The notes beneath the pieces are model-generated. The model was not told where the DNA came from. It saw only the letters and a program-made list of their open reading frames with translations, and searched no databases. The position numbers and the translations under genes are program-made. Positions 31,401-40,643 of a DNA stretch of 40,643 nt are shown here, in pieces. The DNA is from Acidobacteriota bacterium (lineage in GTDB: Bacteria > Acidobacteriota > Vicinamibacteria > Vicinamibacterales > UBA2999), in the NCBI GenBank assembly GCA_016192845.1, contig JACPTI010000004.1, positions 1-40,643 on the forward strand, written 5' to 3'. Numbering within the stretch: the stretch's first letter is position 1; each line of letters begins with the position of its first letter.

Positions 31401-34400
31401 TCAAAAGTTTAGACGCACGACCAGCTGGATCGTCCGCGGCCCGCCGGTGGGCGCGAGGGTCCCAATCGCGCCCGGGCCGATGCCAAAACCGCCCGATCCT
31501 GTAATCCGGCCGAAGAGCGGGGCTGGAATGAACTGACCCGTCGCGCCGACAACCGTGCCAATCGAGGCATCGGGCTGCGCGAAGCTCGGACGATTGAGCA
31601 CGTTGTACGCCTCGGCGCGGAGCTGGACCGCGCGGCGGCCGCCGAGCCGGAGCTGCCGCTGCAGCGCTAGGTCCGCCTGCCAGAGGCCGAACCCGCGGAC
31701 GCCGTTGCGCGGCTCGTTGCCGTGCCCGATCGTGTTCCGCACGGCGCCCGCGCGCACGCCGGACGGCACGGCAAAGGCCGCGGGATTCAGGCGCCGGCCG
31801 CCGGGCGCGCTGCCGTCCTTGAGCCAGATCGGTTCGCCGGCCACGAGATCGACCCGGTACGTGTAGAGGATCGTATCGACGGGGTCGCGGTAGGCGTACG
31901 TCACGGTCAGCGGCGCCGCGCTCTGGGCGCGCAGATTGAGATTGATCGACCAGTCGCCGAGCAGCGCGCGCGCGCCGCGGGCCGCCGGCAGCATGTACAT
32001 CGTCGAGATAGTCGCGACGTGGCGGCGATCGAATTTTGAGTAGCCGTAGTCGAACGCCGGTCTGGTGCTGCGGTCGGCGAGGTTCACGGTGGCGTCGTCG
32101 GAGCCGGAGTCGGTGGCGCGCGCGAGCGTGTAGCTGGCGAGCGCCTGGAGGCCGCGCGACAGCCGGCGGCTGTACTGCACCTGCAGCGCGTGATAGTCGG
32201 AGCTGTCGCCCCACCCCGGATCGTTGCGCGTGACGTTGAGTCGCGCCGCCGGAAACGCCGGGTTCAGGGGGCGCGCGGCGTCGAAGGCATAGAAGTAGCG
32301 CCGCAGCAGCCGTCGGCCCGCGTGCCCCGTGTAGGTAGCCGAGATGCGCTGCGTGTCGAAGCTGTGGTCGACGCCGAGCGACCACTGCCAGGTGCGCGGC
32401 AGCGCGTGCCCTGCGTCGACGATCGTAAAGTCCTGGCCCGTGTACGGCGGCGCGAGGCTGAGCGGCGGCGCCTGCGCCAGATACTCCTCTGCCGGAAACG
32501 GGACGCTGGTGCGACGCACGGTCCGGTTGTAGGGAAACATGCGCGCGGCGGTGGCGGTCGCGCCGATGCCGAGGTCGTAGTGCAAGCCGTACGCGGCGCG
32601 GACAACCGTGTCCTGTCGTGCCGACTCGCGAAGACGGTACGCAGCCGCCAGCCGCGGCGCGAGCTCCGTCCACAGCGTCGGGTAGAGCGGCGTCCCCGCG
32701 GGCGCCAGCGCCAGCGCCGTCAGGTCCGGAAAACCCTGGACCGTGTAGAGCGGCTTGTCGACGCCGACGGGCGCCGGATTGACCTCCCATCGAAGCCCAT
32801 AGTCGAGCGTCAGGCGGCGCGTGAGCCGAAACGTGTCCTGAGCGTACGCGGAAAAGGCGATGACGGAGAGCCGGACCTGATCGGACGAGCCGATCGACAG
32901 CTGGTCGGCTCTGTTGTTCAGCAGCGCCTCGATCGTGTTGAACGTGACGGTGCTGCGGTACTCCGTCGGCCCGTAGACGGGCGTGAGCCGGCGGAAGTCG
33001 ATGCCGGTACGCACGCTGTGCCGGCTCGTCATCCACGAGAGCGTGTTGACGACGTTGACCTGCGCCTGCCGGTTGGCGACGGACGGACCGAGTGTGTAGT
33101 CCTGCACGAACCCGGGCAGCGAAATGCCGACGCTGGCGCTCGCCGGTGCGAACGGGGGCAGCAGCGCGCGCTCGTCGAATGGCCGGACGTCGAAGCGATC
33201 GGTAAGGGCGCTGCCGTTGTCGGCAGCGTTGCCGCTGTAGTTCACGGCCCATTCGTGCAGCAGCCGGTCGGTCATCGCCGATCGCCCGGTCAGCGTGAGC
33301 GTACGGGCGTTGGTCGCATTGCGCGTGCGCTGCGCCAGCACGACGCTCGTCCGGGCCGACAGCCCCTGATTCCAGCGGCCGGTCAGCAGCAGCCGCGGCC
33401 CGAACGAGTGGTCGATCTTGACGCTGTACGCATTCGAGTCCTGGAACCCCGGAGACGCGTCATAGAAGGGGGCCGCGCCGAGCGGCTGCCCCTGCGCGTC
33501 GACGAACTCCGGGCCGTGCGGGAGCGGGTACGCGTCGAGCAGACGCGCCAGCTCCGGCGAGAGTCCCGGGCTCGAGCGCAGCTCGACCGCCGGAACGCGT
33601 AGCTCGCGGACCGCAGGTGCCGTGTCGCGCTGCCGCCCTTCGTAGGACAGGAAGAAGAAGGTCCGGTTTCTCGCAATCGGCCCACCGAAGACGCCGCCGA
33701 ACTGCTGCTGCCGGTATGGCGAGCGTTGCGCCCGCGGATTGGCGTTGGCGAACCAGTCGTGCGCGTCCAGGCGCGAGTCGCGCAGGTATTCGAAGGCGCT
33801 GCCGGTGAACTGATTGGTGCCCGATCGCGAGACGAGCTGCACCTGCGCGCCCGACTGGCGCCCGAGCTGCGCCGAGTACGCCGGCGTCTCGACGCGGATC
33901 TGCTCGAGCGCCTCGAGCTGGATGAGCTCGCTGCCGCCGGTGAAGCCGCCCAGCACCGCGTTGGCGCCGCCCGCGTTCGTGTCGGTGCCGCCCGCCGGGC
34001 CGATCCGCGCGCCCACCGGCGGCCGCGCCGCGCCAAACCGCGGCACACCGATGTTCGCCGATACGCCGTCGATCGTGACGTAGTTGGCCGTGGTCCGGCT
34101 GCCGTCGGCGCTGAGCATGCCGTCGCCCATGGTGACGACACCGGGGGCGAGCGCGACCAGCGACTGCAGCGACCGGTTCTCGAAGACGAGGCTCTCGAGG
34201 AACTCACGGTCGACGACCAGCGCTGCCGCCACGGGCTGCTCTCGGCGCGCGCGGCCGGGCACGGCAACCGTCTCGTTGATCGGCGCCGGCTGGAGCACGA
34301 GATCGACGTCGAGGGTGGCTCCGGCTTCGAGACGAACGGCCGTCCGCCGGATCGGTTCGAAGCCGGCCAGCTCGGCGCGCAGGTCGTACGTGCCCGGGGA

Positions 34401-34601
34401 GAGCTGCGACACGGCATACCGGCCGCTCGCGTCGGTCACGACCGAGCGCTCGGCGTCAGCGGCACGGCCGACGGTGATCCGGACGCCCGGGACGACGGCG
34501 CCGGACGGATCCGTGACCACGCCGCGGATGTCGGCGTGCTGTGCCGCCGTGAGCGTGGGCGCGCACAGCAGGAAGGCCGCTGCCAGGGCGGTACGGCGCA
34601 C
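31401..34601 (-). CDS. TonB-dependent receptor, Oar-like, with regulatory-like N-terminal domain
   Basis: Starting at GTG 34601 the protein is about 1066 residues. Signal peptide (RRTALAAAFLLCAPTLTAAQ), then a carboxypeptidase-regulatory domain (ADIRGVVTDPSGAVVPGVRITVGRA ... GRYAVSQLSPGTYDLRAELAGFE), a plug with NYVTIDGVSANIGVPR and IQLEALEQIRVETPAYSAQLGRQSGAQVQLVSRSGTNQFTGSAFEYLR, and a large barrel with the Oar block QFGGVFGGPIARNRTFFFLSYEG. It ends IQLVVRLNF, a correct outer-membrane C-terminus. The upstream codons to 34658 lie before a TATACT box and are excluded. Transported ligand unknown. Confidence 0.88.
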   Translation of the reverse strand: MRRTALAAAFLLCAPTLTAAQHADIRGVVTDPSGAVVPGVRITVGRAADAERSVVTDASGRYAVSQLSPGTYDLRAELAGFEPIRRTAVRLEAGATLDVDLVLQPAPINETVAVPGRARREQPVAAALVVDREFLESLVFENRSLQSLVALAPGVVTMGDGMLSADGSRTTANYVTIDGVSANIGVPRFGAARPPVGARIGPAGGTDTNAGGANAVLGGFTGGSELIQLEALEQIRVETPAYSAQLGRQSGAQVQLVSRSGTNQFTGSAFEYLRDSRLDAHDWFANANPRAQRSPYRQQQFGGVFGGPIARNRTFFFLSYEGRQRDTAPAVRELRVPAVELRSSPGLSPELARLLDAYPLPHGPEFVDAQGQPLGAAPFYDASPGFQDSNAYSVKIDHSFGPRLLLTGRWNQGLSARTSVVLAQRTRNATNARTLTLTGRSAMTDRLLHEWAVNYSGNAADNGSALTDRFDVRPFDERALLPPFAPASASVGISLPGFVQDYTLGPSVANRQAQVNVVNTLSWMTSRHSVRTGIDFRRLTPVYGPTEYRSTVTFNTIEALLNNRADQLSIGSSDQVRLSVIAFSAYAQDTFRLTRRLTLDYGLRWEVNPAPVGVDKPLYTVQGFPDLTALALAPAGTPLYPTLWTELAPRLAAAYRLRESARQDTVVRAAYGLHYDLGIGATATAARMFPYNRTVRRTSVPFPAEEYLAQAPPLSLAPPYTGQDFTIVDAGHALPRTWQWSLGVDHSFDTQRISATYTGHAGRRLLRRYFYAFDAARPLNPAFPAARLNVTRNDPGWGDSSDYHALQVQYSRRLSRGLQALASYTLARATDSGSDDATVNLADRSTRPAFDYGYSKFDRRHVATISTMYMLPAARGARALLGDWSINLNLRAQSAAPLTVTYAYRDPVDTILYTYRVDLVAGEPIWLKDGSAPGGRRLNPAAFAVPSGVRAGAVRNTIGHGNEPRNGVRGFGLWQADLALQRQLRLGGRRAVQLRAEAYNVLNRPSFAQPDASIGTVVGATGQFIPAPLFGRITGSGGFGIGPGAIGTLAPTGGPRTIQLVVRLNF

Positions 34602-34607
34602 GGGAGG

Positions 34608-34613
34608 AGTATA
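34608..34613 (-). promoter_or_regulatory. -10 box (TATACT) 6 nt before the TonB receptor start
   Basis: On the minus strand TATACT is followed by six pyrimidine-rich bases and the GTG start. There is no Shine-Dalgarno in between, so the mRNA is probably leaderless. No clear -35. Confidence 0.5.
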
Positions 34614-34642
34614 GGCTGGCCGCCGCGCGGACCTGAAGCGCT

Positions 34643-34706
34643 CAGGCGGGGCCCCCAACCGGGGTGCAGGTGGGGTGGCGTTGCGCGGACTTTGCGCGTT
34701 GGGGTG
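34643..34706. repeat. Degenerate repeat of about 10-bp period after the first CrtI-like gene
   Basis: On the minus strand, directly after the TAG stop (34709-34707): gcaccccaac, gcgcaaagtc, cgcgcaacgc, caccccacct, gcaccccggt. CCCCAAC at one end is inverted as GTTGGGG at the other, so a loose hairpin is possible. Periodicity is approximate. Confidence 0.4.
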
Positions 34707-36308
34707 CTAGGGGCGCAGCGTCTTGATGATCTCGCCGGCCGCCAGCTTGCCGCTCCCGCCCGACATGAAGCCGCCCGGGTGCGTGCCGGCGCTGCAGACG
34801 AACAGCCCGCGCAAGGGGGTCCCGTAGCGGTCGAACCCGGGCAGTGGTCGCATGCTCACGAGCTGGTCCGGCGCCAGCTCGCCGTGGAACACGTGGCCTC
34901 CGTGGAAGCCGTAGCGGGCCTCGAGCTCCTGCGGGGTGATGACCGAGGCCGCGACGACCAGCCGCTTGATGCCGGGCGCGACACGCTCGAGGGTGGCCAG
35001 CGTCCTCGCCAGCAGCGTCTCTCGGGAGGCCGGCCAGTCGCCGCTCCGGAGGCGATACGGCGCGTAATGCGTGTAGATCGACATCACGTGCGCGCGTCCG
35101 GGCGCCAGACCGGGATCGAGCACCGAGGGAATTGTGACGTCGAGCCACGGCGCCTCCGACAGCTCGCCGTATTTCGCATGGTCGAACGCGCGCTCGAGGT
35201 AGTCGAGGCTCGGGCCGATGTGAATACGTCCGGACAACAATTCGGCGCTCTGGGGTAGGTGGCCTCCGGCTTCGGCCGGACCCACGGCGTCACCCGCACC
35301 GACGAACGAGGGGAGCGCCGACAGCGCGAGATTCACCTTCGCCAGCGTGCCGGCCGCGCGGTAGCTCCGGATCTTCGCGACGAAATCGGGCGACAGATGC
35401 GCCGGCTCGACCAGCTGCAGGAACGTCGTCTTCGGGTCGACCGCGGAGACCACCGCGTCGGCCCGCATGTCGCGGCCGCCCGCGAGAACGCCGGTGACGC
35501 GCTCGTTGGCAACGAGCACGCGCTCGACGCGCACGCCAGTCTGGATCTCGGCACCGGCGGCACGTGCGGCGGCGGCCATGGCGGCCGTCAGCGCCCCCGG
35601 TCCGCCGCGCACACGGACAGCGCGGCCGGTCAAATGTCTGGTCACCTCGTGCAGCAGGAGCACGAGGCCGCTTCCGGCCGAGCGCGGCCCGAACATCGTG
35701 CCCGAAACGGCCGGCGCCGCGATGAGCGCCCGCAGCGCCTCGGACTGGAACCATTCGCTCGCCAGGTCGGCCACCGCCATGGGCATCCACCGGAGCAGCC
35801 GGTACGCATCCGTCCTGCCGAGGGCACGAAATCGCCGGGCGATCCGCAGGAGGTTCCAGACGTCGCGGCCGTCGGGCTCGTTGATATCGGGGGCCGGGGA
35901 CGCGACGAGCGGCGCCAGGACGCCGCTCACCGCCGTCATCGCGGAGCGATACCGCGGAAAGGCCTCGGCGTCCTGTGCGTGCGCCGGGCGCAGCGCCTCT
36001 ACCGTGCGCCGCTCGTCGGCGTAGACGACCACCGGCGGACCGTCGAGCGCCGGCGCGAACGCCTCGACAGGGCCGTCGATGAACTCGAGGCCGTACCGTG
36101 TCAGCTGCATGTCGGCGGCGATGTCGGCGCGGAGGGCCGCGTAATGGGCGAGCGTCGGGCAGCGGAAGCCCGGGTGCAGCTCCCCGGTGATCGCGCCCCC
36201 GCCGAGGGTGTCGCTCTGCTCCAGCACGAGCGGCTCGAGACCGGCTTTGGCGAGATAGAACGCTGCCGTGAGGCCGTTGTGGCCGGCGCCGATGATGATC
36301 ACATTCAT
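34707..36308 (-). CDS. CrtI/PYROXD2-like FAD-dependent oxidoreductase
   Basis: A 533-residue protein from ATG 36308. N-terminal FAD motif NVIIIGAGHNGLTAAFYLAKAGLEPLVLEQSDTLGGGAITGELHPGF; middle region FGPRSAGSGLVLLLHEVTRHLTGRAVRVRGGPGALTAAMAAAARAAGAEIQTGV; C-terminal PGFDRYGTPLRGLFVCSAGTHPGGFMSGGSGKLAAGEII closes the dinucleotide site. The HNGLTAA pattern and the GTHPGGxxxGxxG motif are those of the phytoene-desaturase-like PYROXD2 subfamily, whose substrates are uncertain. It has about one third identity by eye to the neighbour at 36800-38383, so they are old paralogues. Stop TAG. Confidence 0.85.
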   Translation of the reverse strand: MNVIIIGAGHNGLTAAFYLAKAGLEPLVLEQSDTLGGGAITGELHPGFRCPTLAHYAALRADIAADMQLTRYGLEFIDGPVEAFAPALDGPPVVVYADERRTVEALRPAHAQDAEAFPRYRSAMTAVSGVLAPLVASPAPDINEPDGRDVWNLLRIARRFRALGRTDAYRLLRWMPMAVADLASEWFQSEALRALIAAPAVSGTMFGPRSAGSGLVLLLHEVTRHLTGRAVRVRGGPGALTAAMAAAARAAGAEIQTGVRVERVLVANERVTGVLAGGRDMRADAVVSAVDPKTTFLQLVEPAHLSPDFVAKIRSYRAAGTLAKVNLALSALPSFVGAGDAVGPAEAGGHLPQSAELLSGRIHIGPSLDYLERAFDHAKYGELSEAPWLDVTIPSVLDPGLAPGRAHVMSIYTHYAPYRLRSGDWPASRETLLARTLATLERVAPGIKRLVVAASVITPQELEARYGFHGGHVFHGELAPDQLVSMRPLPGFDRYGTPLRGLFVCSAGTHPGGFMSGGSGKLAAGEIIKTLRP

Positions 36309-36310
36309 GA

Positions 36311-36387
36311 AGGAGACAGGAGACAGGAGACAGGAGTCAGGAGTCACGAGTCACGAGTCACGAGTCAGGACGCAGGAGACAGGAGGG
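36311..36387. repeat. Heptamer array, left arm of S23 element B
   Basis: Eleven units: AGGAGAC x3, AGGAGTC x2, ACGAGTC x3, AGGACGC, AGGAGAC, AGGAGGG. It starts 2 bp upstream of the CrtI-like start codon (36308) and runs into the end of the S23 gene, whose TGA stop (36367-36365) lies inside it. Confidence 0.92.
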
Positions 36388-36733
36388 TGCGCGAGTAGGC
36401 GGCGAGGAGTCGCGCCACCTCCTCCGCATCCGCTGCTAACGAAGGCTCATCGCCGTAAGACAGATCCTTCGCCAGCAGTAGGTAGTAGCGCGTTTCTTCG
36501 AGCGAACTTTCTGCAATGTTCATGTGTCGGGCTTTGTCGACGCGGCCGCGTCGCTTGAATCCTTCCGCGATGTTGGCCGGAACGGAAACCGCCGCGCGGC
36601 GCATTTGCGCCGAAAGGCCATAAGTCTCATGCGGGGGAAACCGCGACGACAGCCGGTAAACGCCGAGGACGAGGCTGTGTGCCTTCTGCCACACAGTCAG
36701 ATCGCGGAATGTCTTTGCGGGTTGGCGCTCCAT
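36365..36733 (-). CDS. Four-helix-bundle protein, S23/IVP family
   Basis: A 122-residue protein with the full family pattern: TFRDLTVWQKAHSLVLGVYRLSSRFPPHETYGLSAQMRRAAVSVPANIAEGFKRRGRVDKARHMNIAESSLEETRYYLLLAKDLSYG, then a final helix. FPxxExYGLxxQMRRAAVSVPANIAEG is the strongest diagnostic of TIGR02436/PF05635. It has a good ribosome site (AAGGAGG ten bases before ATG 36733), better than the surrounding genes. Family members sit in 23S rRNA intervening sequences in Leptospira and others; stand-alone role unknown. It lies wholly between inverted heptamer arrays. Confidence 0.92.
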   Translation of the reverse strand: MERQPAKTFRDLTVWQKAHSLVLGVYRLSSRFPPHETYGLSAQMRRAAVSVPANIAEGFKRRGRVDKARHMNIAESSLEETRYYLLLAKDLSYGDEPSLAADAEEVARLLAAYSRTLLSPAS

Positions 36734-36750
36734 GAACTTCGAACCTCCTT

Positions 36751-36799
<49 letters not shown>

Positions 36800-36808
<9 letters not shown>

Positions 36809-38383
36809 AAGATCAGCCAGAATCTTCATGGCCGCGTTCCGGCCCGGCGCTCCCATGACCCCGCCGCCGGGATGGGTGGCCGATCCGCACATGTACAGCT
36901 GCCGGATCGGGGTGGCGTACTGGGCCCAGCCCGGCGCCGGCCGGAGAAAGAACAGCTGCTCGAGCGTCAGCTCACCCTGGAAGATGTTGCCTTCCGACAG
37001 CCCCCACTCGCGTTCGAGGTCGAGCGGGGTGACCACCTGTCGGTGCAGGATGATGCGGCGCAGGTTCGGCGCGTACTCGGCCACCGTGTCGATGACCGCA
37101 TCCCCGAACGCGTCGCGCTTCTCGTCCCAGGTGCCTTCGGTCAGGTGATAAGGGGCATACTGCACGAAGCACGACATGACGTGCTTGCCGGGCGGCGCAA
37201 CGCTCGGGTCGGTCAGCGACGGAATCACGATGTCGATGTACGGCCGCCGGGAGAAGCGGCCGTACTTGGCGGCGTCGTAGGCGCGCTCCATGTACTCGAC
37301 GCTGGGCGATATGGAAATGGCGCCGCGCAGGTGCGGGCCCGCCCCCGGCAGGCACGTGAAATCCGGCAGCGCGTCGAGCGCCAGGTTCACCTTGCCCGAC
37401 GAGCCTCGGAACTTGTACCGCCGCACGTCGTCGACGAAGCCGGTCGGCAGCACGCTCCGGTCGACGAACTCGAGGAACGTCAGCCGCGGATCGACGCTCG
37501 ACACGACGAGGGAGGCGCGAAGTTCGTCGCCGCCCTCCAGCACAACGCCGCGTGCGGCGCCGTCGCGGACGAGGATGCCGGAGACGGCCGCTTCGGTGCG
37601 GATCTCCGCGCCCGCCTCGCGCGCGGCCATGGCAATCGCGTTCGAGACGGCGCCGGTGCCGCCGCGCGGCAGCCCCCAGGAGCGGAAGGCGCCGTCGATC
37701 TCGCCCATGTAGTGGTGCAGCAGCACGTACGCGGTGCCGGGCGAGCGCACGCCGAGAAACGTGCCGATGATGCCCGAGGCGGCCATCGTCGCCTTCAGCA
37801 CGTCGGTCTCGAACCACCGATCGAGGAAATCGGACGCGCTCATCGTCATCAGCTGAACCTGGTTGTACTGGTCCTGCCGGGAGAGCTGGCGGAAGCGCCG
37901 GACGAGGAAGAGGAGCTTGCGCAGCTCTCCGAAGCGGAGCGACGTCGGATCGGGCGGCAGCATGCCGAGAATCGGCTTCACGAACCGCCCTATTTCCACC
38001 ATCGCGCGCCCGTATTCCTCGTACGCCTCGGCATCGACCGGCGAATGGCGCGCGATCTCGCGGCGGGTCTTCCCGTGATCGTTCACGCGCCACAGGTAGT
38101 TCCCATCGGGCATGGGCGTGAACGTGCCGTCGAGCGGCAGGATCTCGAGCCCGTGCCGCGGCAGATCGAGTTCGCGGATGATCTCCGGCCGGAGCAGCGA
38201 GACGACGTAGGAGCAGACGGAGAACTTGAAGCCCTTGAAGATTTCCTCGGTCACGGCGGCGCCGCCGAGCACGTGGCGCCGCTCGAGCACCAGCACCTTG
38301 CGCCCGGCGCGGGCGAGATAGGCGGCGGCGGTGAGGCCGTTGTGGCCGCCGCCGATGACGATGACGTCGTACACCGCGGCCAT
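36800..38383 (-). CDS. CrtI/PYROXD2-like FAD-dependent oxidoreductase
   Basis: A 527-residue protein from ATG 38383. FAD motif YDVIVIGGGHNGLTAAAYLARAGRKVLVLERRHVLGGAAVTEEIFKGFKFS; then DFLDRWFETDVLKATMAASGIIGTFLGVRSPGTAYVLLHHYMGEIDGAFRSWGLPRGGTGAVSNAIAMAAREAGAEIRTEA; C-terminal FFLRPAPGWAQYATPIRQLYMCGSATHPGGGVMGAPGRNAAMKIL. This is a strong PYROXD2-type match. The last two residues (RR) and the TAG stop come from a heptamer array. It is followed by the second S23 element and then its paralogue; five bp separate it from the membrane-protein gene upstream. Confidence 0.88.
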
Positions 38384-38387
38384 TCTG

Positions 38388-38902
38388 TCACACGACCGGC
38401 GCGAGGATCGCCCGGCCGATGGTCAGCCATGGCTCGCGATTCATGACGAAGACGCGTGCGAACGCCGCCTGAAAGATCGCGAGGCCGATCGCATAGGTCG
38501 GGTGCACCTGCCGGCGCGTGTGCCAGTCGTACGCCATGGCGGCGAACAGGGGCGCGAGCCAGACGAACAGGAACGCCGCCGCCGAATCGAGGTCCCATGC
38601 GCCGCTCGTCATGTGCATGGCGGCCGCGCCAAAACTGATCGCGACGCCGACGATGAGCCCCACCACGCCGTAGGCGATGCCAATCGTCCCGATCCTGCGA
38701 TGCTGCTCGGTGCGCCGAGCGAGACGAGCGCCGCCTGCGCGACGAGCAGCGCCATCCATCCCATCGAGATGGCGCCATGCAGATGGCACAGCCACGGCCG
38801 GTCGGCCTCGCCACGGCGCAGCGGGCCGACATAGATTGCCCAGAAGCTCGCGATCACCATCGTCGTCATCGCGACGGCGAGGGCCACGTAGACGGTCGTC
38901 AT
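38388..38902 (-). pseudogene. Multi-helix membrane protein with frameshift
   Basis: From ATG 38902 the first frame reads MTTVYVALAVAMTTMVIASFWAIYVGPLRRGEADRPWLCHLHGAISMGWMALLVAQAALVSLGAP. At about 38705-38715 the homology-like hydrophobic pattern switches frame and continues EQHRRIGTIGIAYGVVGLIVGVAISFGAAAMHM ... FLFVWLAPLFAAMAYDWHTRRQVHPTYAIGLAIFQAAFARVF to TGA 38388. Together about 170 residues with at least four membrane helices and conserved-looking His in CHLHGAISM and YDWHTRRQVH, possibly a heme or metal protein. One missing or extra base explains it; whether it is a mutation or a sequencing error cannot be told. Confidence 0.6.
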
Positions 38903-39291
38903 GGGTGCGTCAGGTCGTACGTCGTGATCTCCAGCTCGTGGCCGTCCGGGTCGTGGAAGTACATCGAGCGCGCGATGCCGTGATCCTGGAATTCGAGCAC
39001 AATGCCGCAGTCGGTCAGCGCCTGACGCGCCCGGGCGAAGTTGGCCGCATCCACGCGGAACGCCAGATGGCGCATCGCCAGCGTGTCGCGCCCGGGGCGC
39101 CCTTTCGGCTGCGCGCCCTCGACCGGAAAGAGCGCGATCGAGGTGGCGCCGGCGGCCACGACCGCCGGGTAGTCGCCCCACACCTCTTCGTAGAGCCGCT
39201 GCAGGCCGAGCACCTGCCGGTACCAGTCAGCCGACCGCCGGACATCGCGCACCGCAAGGGCGACGTGATCGATGCTCTCGATCTCGAACAT
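38899..39291 (-). CDS. VOC-family (glyoxalase-fold) protein
   Basis: A 130-residue single-unit VOC protein: FEIESIDHVALAVRDVRRSADWYRQVLGLQRL with the first metal-binding His (DHVALAV), RHLAFRVDAANFARARQAL with a second His, and SMYFHDPDGHELEITTYD with the third ligand region (FxDPDGxxLEI). It is probably a metal-dependent lyase or dioxygenase-type enzyme acting on a small molecule; VOC members range from glyoxalase I to fosfomycin resistance and substrate cannot be inferred. ATG 39291 is chosen by homology; the stop overlaps the next gene's ATG (ATGA). Confidence 0.85.
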   Translation of the reverse strand: MFEIESIDHVALAVRDVRRSADWYRQVLGLQRLYEEVWGDYPAVVAAGATSIALFPVEGAQPKGRPGRDTLAMRHLAFRVDAANFARARQALTDCGIVLEFQDHGIARSMYFHDPDGHELEITTYDLTHP

Positions 39292-39298
39292 GGCGCAG

Positions 39299-39304
39299 AT
39301 TCTA
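39299..39304 (-). promoter_or_regulatory. -10 box (TAGAAT) 7 nt before the VOC gene start
   Basis: On the minus strand TAGAAT is followed by CTGCGCC and ATG; a leaderless transcript is likely. Shares a 57-bp divergent spacer with the GcvT-like gene. Confidence 0.45.
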
Positions 39305-39336
39305 CTCCCGGGGGACGGCGGGGCGACTGCGCGTAA

Positions 39337-39342
39337 GATAAT
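39337..39342 (+). promoter_or_regulatory. -10 box (GATAAT) 6 nt before the GcvT-like start
   Basis: GATAAT (or the overlapping TAAGAT at 39334-39339) is followed by CGCGCG and ATG with no Shine-Dalgarno. Confidence 0.45.
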
Positions 39343-39348
39343 CGCGCG

Positions 39349-40643
<1,295 letters not shown>

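Noticed and set aside
31363..33252. 629-codon minus-strand frame inside the second TonB receptor
   Set aside because: Out-of-frame shadow of the receptor with Arg/Ala-rich composition and no signal or motif.
36872..38446. 524-codon plus-strand frame opposite a CrtI-like gene
   Set aside because: Antisense shadow created by high GC; the minus strand has the clear FAD motif and C-terminal signature.

Overview
The window is GC-rich and gene-dense, with GTG/TTG starts and many 4-bp ATGA overlaps. Gene content (histidine operon, Oar-like TonB receptors with carboxypeptidase-regulatory N-termini, secreted proteins with a GRWEG motif, a PQQ-type propeller, a lone microcompartment shell gene) suggests an uncultured Acidobacteriota of the Vicinamibacteria type. 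That placement is an inference from gene content; no rRNA is present. The last ~95 bp are a pure 7-bp tandem repeat, so the window probably stops at an assembly break.

Layout. 1-311: start of an UMF1-type MFS transporter. 318-851: a small element with a four-helix-bundle (S23/IVP) gene between inverted 7-bp repeat arrays. 853-1936: a broken DEXX-box ATPase. 2023-8340 (minus): an eight-gene histidine operon hisI-G-D-C-B-H-F-A, preceded by a His-rich leader peptide and an intrinsic terminator (8486-8629) that together look like a classical attenuator. 8704-12467: a PQQ-like propeller, a TPR protein and two related secreted proteins. 12481-16572: a decayed nucleotidyltransferase, then molybdate genes (HTH-TOBE regulator, molybdopterin-domain protein, modABC). 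16603-18247: a lipoprotein and metK, the latter with its own leader terminator. 18557-22431: a SixA-like phosphatase, a beta-barrel remnant, a PLP decarboxylase, a DSP-like phosphatase and a glycine-zipper protein. 22628-23219: two truncated KaiB-like fragments head-on. 23331-28667: a secreted protein, a frameshifted TonB receptor, thiO and a MerR regulator. 28677-29426: a fused antitoxin-MazF remnant and a BMC shell protein. 29571-34601: a carboxypeptidase-regulatory-like protein and a second TonB receptor. 34707-40548: two CrtI/PYROXD2-like oxidoreductases separated by a second S23 element, a frameshifted membrane protein, a glyoxalase-fold protein and a GcvT-like aminomethyltransferase.

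The most unusual feature is a system of short tandem arrays with a strict 7-bp period (a minority 8 bp) filling gene boundaries. Unit sequences differ from array to array, but the period is constant. Arrays occur as (i) inverted pairs flanking a four-helix-bundle gene (two complete ~500-bp elements), (ii) inverted pairs with no gene, able to form hairpins, and (iii) one-sided arrays, three of which are exactly seven units (49 bp). Wherever a heptamer array touches a stop codon, that codon is TAG (7 of 7), and several arrays run exactly from one gene's stop to the next gene's start. This resembles the intervening sequences of bacterial 23S rRNA (hairpin ends plus an S23 gene), but sited at the ends of protein genes. 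A separate palindromic repeat is inserted in frame in hisH and recurs upstream of metK.
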